From: Verrucomicrobia bacterium 12-59-8
Lineage (GTDB): Bacteria; Verrucomicrobiota; Verrucomicrobiae; Verrucomicrobiales; Verrucomicrobiaceae
Assembly: GCA_002279765.1 (NCBI GenBank)
Contig: NCCR01000029.1
Span: forward strand, 4,158 to 35,684
Direction of reading: 5' to 3'
DNA: 31,527 nt
Position 1 is the stretch's first letter. Each line of letters opens with the position of its first letter. The position numbers and the translations under genes were made by a program. Below the pieces are notes generated by a model that was given only the letters and a program-made list of their open reading frames with translations, ran no database searches and was not told the origin of the DNA. Below, piece after piece: positions 26,036-31,527 of this stretch.

Positions 26036-28567
26036 TTACTCAATCTTCCGCACGGTCATCAGCTTCAATGCGGGCTTGCCATCCTCTCGGGCCTGCGCCA
26101 GGTCCACGCTGAACTCCGCCTGCCAGTCATTCAGCTCTTCGGGATCAATCAGCACCTGACAGATGCTCCACGATGTGTTGTCGTCGCTCGGCTTCACATA
26201 GGTGTGGCGGCCGTTGCGGGCTTCGTTGTCGAGGCGGATGCGCTCATGCTCGGCGTAGTACGGCTCCATGAGGGCTGCCATTGATTCAGCATTCCATGCA
26301 CTGCTGACGGTGCTGACTGCCGCAGCGTAGTTTTCCACGGAGAGCGGACGCAGGAAGCGGAAAATCTCGGTACGGATGAGAGCGGTGAATTCGCGCTTGT
26401 TGCGGGTGATGTCCGGTGCTTCTGCTGGCTTTTCTTCCTGCTCGTCAGGCTTGAAGTTGGGATCACGCATGCGCTCCCATTCATCCAGCAGGCTGGAATC
26501 CGTGCCGCGCAACACTCCGGCAATCCATGCCTCCATCTCCTGCACGGGCTCGGTCTTGAAATTTTCAGGCACGGTCTGCGCCAGCACCTTGTGTACGCCG
26601 GAGAGATGCCGCAGCAGCACGCCTTCGGCGCGGTGCAGTTCGTAGTCGTTGATGTAGTCGCTGAAGGTGCGGAAGTTCTCAAACATCTCGCGGGCGATGC
26701 TCTTGGGGCGGATGTTTTCCTGGCCGATCCACGGATGCGCTTCACTGAAGGCATTGAAGGTGTTGTAGATGAAGTCGCGGCAGGGTTTCGGATATTCCAG
26801 CTCCTCCAGTTTGGCGATGCGTTCTTCAAACGGCACGCCTTCGTTCTTCATCGCCACCATGGCCTCGTCCTTCACCTGATCGAGTTGACGGCGCAGGATG
26901 ATGTCCGGGTTTTCGAGAATGGATTCGCACAGGGTCATCACATCCGCCGCATACGTTGGCGATGCAGGATCAATGAGAGCGAGCGTGTCGATGAGGTAGA
27001 GCGAGAGCGTGTAGTTCAGTGAGAAATCCTCCTGCAACTCCACGTTGAGCCGCAGCTTGGTGCCATCCGCTGAGCGCTGCGCAGTGGGGATGATCTCGAT
27101 GATTTTGCGCTGCACCAGCGCGTGGAACAACTGCCATGCGCGCTTCTCGTGCTGCAGCTTGGCATTGGCAGTCTCATGCGAATCGGCAATGAGCTGGTGC
27201 ATGGCCGCACAGGCATCGCCGGGTCTGCTGAGCACCTGCAAGAGCATGCCGTGCGAAACCTGAAAGCGCGATGTCAGCGGTTCGGGCGCGGCGCTTTGCA
27301 GCTTCTTGAAGGTGTCTTCATTCCAGCCAACAAAACCCTCAGGTGCTTTCTTCTTCACCATCTTGCGCATCTTCTTCACATCGCCGGCGGCCTTCGCCTC
27401 CATCTTGGCATTTTCTACCACATGCTCTGGTGCCTGGCACACGACATAGCCCACGTCGTCATAGCCGCGTCGTCCGGCACGTCCGGTGATCTGGTGGAAA
27501 TCACGCGCGCTCAGAGTCGCCACCTTCTCGCCGCCATACTTGCTCAAGCGTGTGAGCAGCACGGTGCGGATGGGTACGTTCACGCCGACGCCGAGGGTGT
27601 CGGTGCCGCAGATGACTTTCAGCAGGCCGCGCTGGGCGAGTTTTTCCACGAGAATGCGGTACTTTGGCAGCAGCCCGGCATGATGAATGCCGACACCATG
27701 GCTGAGATACTTCTTCACCTCCTTGCCATAGGGGCTGGTGAACTTCGCCCCCGCCAATTCCTCTTTGATCGATGCCTTTTCCGCTGCGGTGCAGAAGTTC
27801 AGGCTCATCAAATCCTGCGCCGCCTGCGCGGCATCGTTCTGCGTGAAGTGGACGAGATACACCGGCGCCTTGTTGGCTGCGATGAGCTCCTGCAGCGTCA
27901 CATCCACAGAGGTCTGCGCATAGCTAAACTCAAGCGGAACGGGACGCTCATAGGCGGCCACCACGGTGGTCTCCGTTTTCGTCAACCGAGTGAGCCCTTC
28001 TTTGAAAAACTCGGTGCCGCCCATCGTGGCGGACATCAGCAGAAAGCGCGAGTCGCTCATGGTCAGCAGCGGCACCTGCCAGGCTACGCCGCGCTCCCGA
28101 TCCGAGTAGTAGTGAAATTCGTCCATGATCACCTCGCGGAAGGGGGCTTTGGCTCCATCGCGCAGTGCGTAGTTGGCCAGAATTTCTGCGGTGCAGCAGA
28201 GGATGGGTGCGGTGCGGTTCACCGTCGCATCTCCAGTCGCCATGCCGACGTTGTCAGGGCCAAAGTCACGGCACAGCGCGAGAAACTTCTCATTCACCAG
28301 CGCCTTGATCGGGCAGGTGTACACGGAGCGCCGCCCCTTCGCTAGGGAGCGGAAGTGCATGGCCAGCGCCACCAGCGATTTGCCAGAGCCTGTGGGCGTG
28401 TTGAGGATGACGTTGCGATCATCAAACAGCTCCAGAATCGCCTCCTCCTGCGCTGGGTACAGCTCCAGCTTCTTCTCTGCCACATAGTCGAGAAAGGCCG
28501 CCAGCAGCTCGTCATTGGAGCAGTCGGTGGATTTTGGCAGTCGGCGCAGCAGCGGGTGGTCGGTCAT
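26036..28567 (-). CDS. Ski2-like DEAD/DEAH-box helicase with DUF3516 C-terminus
   Basis: An 843-residue superfamily 2 ATP-dependent helicase. Motifs: Walker A 'TPTGSGKS', Walker B 'DEFHYYSD' (DExH), 'LMSATMG' (motif III), '[18 protein letters not shown]' and motif VI '[14 protein letters not shown]'. The C-terminal half (about 400-840) matches DUF3516, a domain of Ski2-like helicases found in Actinobacteria and others, with a conserved '[11 protein letters not shown]' and '[18 protein letters not shown]'. RNA or DNA unwinding is inferred; no substrate is visible. An ATG at 28579 would add four residues; the 28567 ATG has a better AGG-containing upstream sequence. It is convergent with nasA, with 4 nt between the stops. 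Confidence 0.9.
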   Translation of the reverse strand: MTDHPLLRRLPKSTDCSNDELLAAFLDYVAEKKLELYPAQEEAILELFDDRNVILNTPTGSGKSLVALAMHFRSLAKGRRSVYTCPIKALVNEKFLALCRDFGPDNVGMATGDATVNRTAPILCCTAEILANYALRDGAKAPFREVIMDEFHYYSDRERGVAWQVPLLTMSDSRFLLMSATMGGTEFFKEGLTRLTKTETTVVAAYERPVPLEFSYAQTSVDVTLQELIAANKAPVYLVHFTQNDAAQAAQDLMSLNFCTAAEKASIKEELAGAKFTSPYGKEVKKYLSHGVGIHHAGLLPKYRILVEKLAQRGLLKVICGTDTLGVGVNVPIRTVLLTRLSKYGGEKVATLSARDFHQITGRAGRRGYDDVGYVVCQAPEHVVENAKMEAKAAGDVKKMRKMVKKKAPEGFVGWNEDTFKKLQSAAPEPLTSRFQVSHGMLLQVLSRPGDACAAMHQLIADSHETANAKLQHEKRAWQLFHALVQRKIIEIIPTAQRSADGTKLRLNVELQEDFSLNYTLSLYLIDTLALIDPASPTYAADVMTLCESILENPDIILRRQLDQVKDEAMVAMKNEGVPFEERIAKLEELEYPKPCRDFIYNTFNAFSEAHPWIGQENIRPKSIAREMFENFRTFSDYINDYELHRAEGVLLRHLSGVHKVLAQTVPENFKTEPVQEMEAWIAGVLRGTDSSLLDEWERMRDPNFKPDEQEEKPAEAPDITRNKREFTALIRTEIFRFLRPLSVENYAAAVSTVSSAWNAESMAALMEPYYAEHERIRLDNEARNGRHTYVKPSDDNTSWSICQVLIDPEELNDWQAEFSVDLAQAREDGKPALKLMTVRKIE

Positions 28568-28616
28568 GTCCCTGCACATCGCCTGCGGTCATCACGCATG
28601 CAACCGCGTGACGAGA

Positions 28617-29561
28617 TCAAAACGGTGGCGGGCCGAAGCCTGGTGGTGGTGGAAAGCCTGGCCCCCCCGGTCCACCCTTGCGACGGCGTCCAGGCGGGCC
28701 GAAGCCGCCCCCAGGAGGTCCGCGTCGTGCAAAGCTGGCATCCGGAGTGCCGGCAAATTGGCGCGGGACGTAGGGGTACTCGTCGGTAAGCACGTAATGA
28801 TAGGTGCCCTCAGGGAATTCGGGCGTCACACCGATGCGCCCGTTGCTGGCGTCGAGATCACCTTTCCCTTCGATGTATTCGTAGTCCTGCACAAAGGCAC
28901 CGTCATACTTGCCACCGGGCGAGCCTGCGGGACGGCTGCCGGTTTTGACGGCATAGCTGGAGGTGAGCTGCTTCAATGAACTGTCGGCATTTTTGGCCTC
29001 GCTGTAGCCCCAGGGGCCATAGATGGGAAAACCATCTGCCGCCCAGCCGACGAGCACCATCTGCGGCTTGTCACCGCTGATTTTTTCGACCATGCCGTTG
29101 GGAATGCCGTGGTAGTGGTAGGCTCCGTTGGGCTGCACATGCGCGTTGCTGGAATCAAGCCCAAGATCAATCGCTCCGCCGTGTGGTTCATACTGCCAGC
29201 CACTCGCCGGATTGCGCTGCCACCACTCGGCGGCGAAGGGATCAAACACGACGCCGTTCACCGCGATGCCGAAAGGCTGCATGTGAAAGGGCGCCGGCTT
29301 CTCCGCGACCTTCGGATGCAGCGGCACTTTGTAATCATAGCTCTGCGGCGCGATCACATTCGGATTGTGCCGATTGGGAAACTGGCCGGGTGTGTGATCT
29401 GGGATGCCGTTGGCCTGAATGTGGCGGTAATTGTCATCTGTGGTGATCTTCACCACATTCGGCGGCAGTTGAGATGAAGCCGCGAGGCAGGCGGACACAA
29501 AAACGGTGCATCCCACTTTGAGTAGCAGGGCAGGGGTGGCATTGGGTCGGGTTGATCGCAT
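28617..29561 (-). CDS. YHYH-domain secreted or lipoprotein
   Basis: A 314-residue exported protein. A hydrophobic N-terminus ends with 'FVSAC' (Cys about 25), which fits a lipobox, followed by the YHYH domain whose namesake 'GAYHYHGIP' is at 146-154. Other conserved parts are 'GIAVNGVVFDPFAAEWW', 'VGWAADGFPIYGPWGY' and 'FPEGTYHYVLTDEYPYVPRQFAGTP'. The last approximately 40 residues are almost only Gly, Pro, Phe, Arg and Lys, an unstructured tail. YHYH proteins are of unknown function, and His clusters suggest metal binding. It is not clearly linked to the nitrate genes and faces away from the XylR-type regulator. Confidence 0.87.
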   Translation of the reverse strand: MRSTRPNATPALLLKVGCTVFVSACLAASSQLPPNVVKITTDDNYRHIQANGIPDHTPGQFPNRHNPNVIAPQSYDYKVPLHPKVAEKPAPFHMQPFGIAVNGVVFDPFAAEWWQRNPASGWQYEPHGGAIDLGLDSSNAHVQPNGAYHYHGIPNGMVEKISGDKPQMVLVGWAADGFPIYGPWGYSEAKNADSSLKQLTSSYAVKTGSRPAGSPGGKYDGAFVQDYEYIEGKGDLDASNGRIGVTPEFPEGTYHYVLTDEYPYVPRQFAGTPDASFARRGPPGGGFGPPGRRRKGGPGGPGFPPPPGFGPPPF

Positions 29562-29669
29562 GTCGGGAAAGATAAGCCTGGGGGTGTTGCTTCGTTACAA
29601 AAATAATCCTCCATCCCTCTCCACGTTTCCTGCTTGCTTCCTGGGGTGAATTCCGGTTTGCATCCGGTC

Positions 29670-30845
29670 ATGTCGAAGGTCTCACGTTCCAAACCCGCCC
29701 GCATTCCGCAGGTCGCCGTTCTCGTCGATACCTCGCGCTCCTATGGCCGGGACATCGTGCGCGGCATCCGTCGCTATGTGGCGGAGCACGGGCCGTGGTC
29801 GCTGTATCTGGAGCCGCGTGACCTCCACAGCCGCTTCCCGGACTGGCTCAAGGACTGGCCTGGAGACGGCATCCTCTCACGTACCGTCGATGCCGCGATG
29901 CTGCGCCAGCTCAAGGCCACGAAGCTGCCGGTGATCGAGCTGCGCACCACCGTGTTGCCGCATTCATTTCCGTTTGTCGGCATGGACAACAGCATCGTCG
30001 GCACGCGGGTGGCGGAGCATCTGCGCAATCGCGGCTTCCAACGCTTCGCCTGCTACATTGACACCGCCGAGGCGTTCTTCGTCGAACGCAGCGAGTACTT
30101 TGTTCAAACCCTGCGCGCGCATGGCTTCGAGTGCTCTGTGTTCAAATCAAGCCGCCGTCTCCGCTGGGACGAGCACCAGCGCGCTTTGTCCGAATGGCTG
30201 ACGTCTCTGGAGAAACCGGTGGGAGTTTTTGCCGTCAATGACCAGCTCGGCTTCTGGCTGCTGGATGCGGCGCGTCGTGCAGGCATTGCGGTGCCGGAGG
30301 AGGTGGCGGTGGTCGGGGCCGAGAATGACAACATGCTCTGCGAAACCGCTTCGCCGCCGCTTTCGAGCCTGCGCCTGCGCGGGCAGGCCGTGGGCTACGA
30401 AGCTGCGCGTCTTCTTGATGAATGGATGGCGGGACGGCGTGTCCCCAAGCCCGGTGAAAAACATCTGCTGGTGCCGGGGGACATCGTCGTGCGTCAATCC
30501 AGCGACATCGTCGCGGTGGAAGATCCCCGCATTGCCGCTGCTCTGCGCTTCATCCGTCAGCATGCCACCGAGCAGATCGACGTGACGCGTGTCGCGCGTG
30601 AGACCGCGCTGTCTCGCAGTGTGCTGGAGCGCCGCATGAAGGCGCTCATTGGCCGCAGCCCGGGGGAGGAGATCAACCGCATTCGATTTGCGGCGGTGGA
30701 AAAACTACTCACTCAGACCGATCTCACGCTGGATGCCATCGCCGCGCGCTGCGGCTTCACGCACCCGCAGTACATGGCCGAGGCGTTTCGGAAGCGTTCA
30801 GGACTGACGCCGGGGGAGTTTCGTCGGCAACGCGCTGTGGTTTAA
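29670..30845 (+). CDS. XylR-family AraC-type transcriptional regulator
   Basis: A 391-residue regulator. The N-terminal 270 residues are a LacI/periplasmic-binding-protein-like sensor domain ('VAVLVDTSRSYGRDIVRGIRRY', 'FVGMDNSIVGTRVAEHL', 'GVFAVNDQLGFWLLDAARRAGIAVPEEVAVVGAEND'). The C-terminal 100 are an AraC double helix-turn-helix ('VTRVARETALSRSVLERRM' and 'LDAIAARCGFTHPQYMAEAFRKRSGLTPGEFRR'). This build is typical of the many XylR-like sugar-responsive regulators of Verrucomicrobiota and Planctomycetota. The start is the ATG at 29670; a TTG at 29634 would add 12 residues. Its target is unknown. Confidence 0.9.
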   Translation: MSKVSRSKPARIPQVAVLVDTSRSYGRDIVRGIRRYVAEHGPWSLYLEPRDLHSRFPDWLKDWPGDGILSRTVDAAMLRQLKATKLPVIELRTTVLPHSFPFVGMDNSIVGTRVAEHLRNRGFQRFACYIDTAEAFFVERSEYFVQTLRAHGFECSVFKSSRRLRWDEHQRALSEWLTSLEKPVGVFAVNDQLGFWLLDAARRAGIAVPEEVAVVGAENDNMLCETASPPLSSLRLRGQAVGYEAARLLDEWMAGRRVPKPGEKHLLVPGDIVVRQSSDIVAVEDPRIAAALRFIRQHATEQIDVTRVARETALSRSVLERRMKALIGRSPGEEINRIRFAAVEKLLTQTDLTLDAIAARCGFTHPQYMAEAFRKRSGLTPGEFRRQRAVV

Positions 30846-30887
30846 GATGCTGAAAATGAAGTGATTGAATTCCGTGTGCCAACGGCT

Positions 30888-30928
30888 AAAAAAAACCGGG
30901 GTGGATCACTCGATCCACCCCGGTTCTT
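30888..30928. terminator. Bidirectional intrinsic terminator
   Basis: There is a perfect 14-bp stem (30894-30907 with 30912-30925) and a 4-nt loop. The plus side is followed only by TTCTTTG, but read from the minus strand the stem is followed by eight U, so it best terminates the minus-strand DUF2127 gene and may also stop the regulator transcript ending at 30845. Confidence 0.85.
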
Positions 30929-31026
30929 TGAAGTGAGTACCAACAGCCATGCAGGAACCACTATCCGAAATTTGCGACAGGCGGTCTTGCTCCGCTCTCG
31001 TTGTCTGGTGGCATGTTCGCACAGCT

Positions 31027-31051
31027 TCAGAACGATGTGTCAGAACGATGT
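31027..31051. repeat. Tandem 12-nt direct repeat
   Basis: TCAGAACGATGT occurs twice with one base between, just downstream of the minus-strand DUF2127 stop. It may be a slippage product; no function is evident. The rest of 30929-31076 holds nothing recognisable. Confidence 0.6.
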
Positions 31052-31076
31052 AAAACCTTGGCAAGGAAGATGAAAT

Positions 31077-31527
31077 TTATTCGCCTTCCCCAGTTGTGGC
31101 TTGCGGTCGCTTTTGCTGACGTTTTTGCAGCAGTACTTTCGCCATCAGAAGCACAATCACCAGATTGACCGCCAGGGCTGAGACATGAAGGAGCGTGACT
31201 TTGGTGTAGATTTGATACACCTCGAGCGGGAGGTAGATGCAGCCACCCACCAGCGCCAGCCACTCCGCCCAGGTTTTTTGCTTCCAGAGCCCGTAGGCTT
31301 CCACAAAACGCATGCTGGAATACAGCAGCGCGATGCCGGACATGAGCCACAAGCGCCGGTCATCGAGCGATGAAAACAGATCAATGAAGATATGGGGATA
31401 CTTCCTGGCGGGATTCAGGTGCAAATGCGCCACGATCTCGCCGCTCAGGGCATGCAGATCCCGGTGCAGAAGTCCCAGCAGCCCGAAACCTGCCAGCAGT
31501 ACCACTGCGCCCTTGGCCGCTTCGATC
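31077..31527 (-). CDS. DUF2127 membrane protein (5' end beyond the window)
   Basis: The frame is open to the right edge ('IEAAKGAVVLL...'), so the start lies outside; about 149 residues are visible. They form about four hydrophobic helices: 'VVLLAGFGLLGLL', 'LWLMSGIALLYSSMRFVEAYGLW', 'EWLALVGGCIYLPLEVYQIY' and 'VSALAVNLVIVLLMAKVLL'. The motif 'LLHRDLHALSGEIVAHLHLNP' and the 'RFVEAYGLW' segment are typical of DUF2127. A short basic/Gly-Glu tail follows. The function is unknown. The GTG at 31505 could be a start, but the upstream residues continue the family pattern, so partial is more likely. Confidence 0.8.
   Translation of the reverse strand, partial: IEAAKGAVVLLAGFGLLGLLHRDLHALSGEIVAHLHLNPARKYPHIFIDLFSSLDDRRLWLMSGIALLYSSMRFVEAYGLWKQKTWAEWLALVGGCIYLPLEVYQIYTKVTLLHVSALAVNLVIVLLMAKVLLQKRQQKRPQATTGEGE

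Noticed and set aside
27122..28345. Long open frame (407 codons) on the plus strand opposite the helicase
   Set aside because: His/Arg-rich, low-similarity translation typical of antisense frames in GC-rich DNA; the helicase on the other strand has clear motifs.

Overview
The window is about 31.5 kb of gene-dense, GC-rich bacterial DNA. Gene content points to a member of the Verrucomicrobiota (Prosthecobacter/Verrucomicrobium-like): a GldG plus DUF4340 pair, a XylR-type AraC regulator, a YHYH-domain secreted protein and a DUF3516 helicase occur together, and Shine-Dalgarno sequences are mostly absent or weak. This placement is an inference from gene content. No rRNA, tRNA, CRISPR array or insertion sequence was recognised.

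Layout. Positions 1-2059 (+) hold the end of a GldG-like ABC-transporter auxiliary protein and a DUF4340 protein, closed by a strong intrinsic terminator. Positions 2115-3861 (-) carry a PduO-type cobalamin adenosyltransferase, a possible small membrane protein and a rhomboid protease. Divergent from these are mgtE and a translationally coupled protein of uncertain function, whose 3' end overlaps a LysR-type regulator on the opposite strand.

Positions 6021-26031 form a complete nitrate assimilation locus. The LysR regulator is divergent from a run of plus-strand genes: a signal-peptide-less NasS-like nitrate-binding protein, nrtA, nrtB, a tandem-ATPase nrtC/D fusion, an outer-membrane porin, an FAD/[2Fe-2S]/cytochrome-b fusion oxidoreductase, an 11-heme cytochrome c, a monoheme DUF3365 lipoprotein, a globin, a CysJ-like diflavin reductase, nirA, a DmsB-DmsC fusion and nasA. 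Except for one place the gaps are -4 to about 48 nt, so this looks like one approximately 19 kb operon. The exception is a hicB-hicA-like toxin-antitoxin pair on the opposite strand that fills the space between the CysJ-like gene and nirA.

Proposed workflow: nitrate crosses the outer membrane through the porin, is captured by NrtA and imported by NrtB/NrtCD. The signal-less NasA reduces it to nitrite in the cytoplasm using electrons from a membrane-bound FeS/DmsC module, and NirA reduces nitrite to ammonium using electrons from the CysJ-like flavoprotein. The globin could remove nitric oxide made as a by-product. The most unusual part is the fusion oxidoreductase followed by the 11-heme cytochrome. 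It has FAD, [2Fe-2S] and two membrane helices each with His-x13-His, and so looks like an electron wire between cytoplasmic NAD(P)H and the periplasm inside an assimilatory cluster.

Positions 26036-31527 hold a DEAD/DEAH helicase with DUF3516, a YHYH-domain protein, a XylR-type AraC regulator, a two-sided hairpin terminator and the partial end of a DUF2127 membrane protein.
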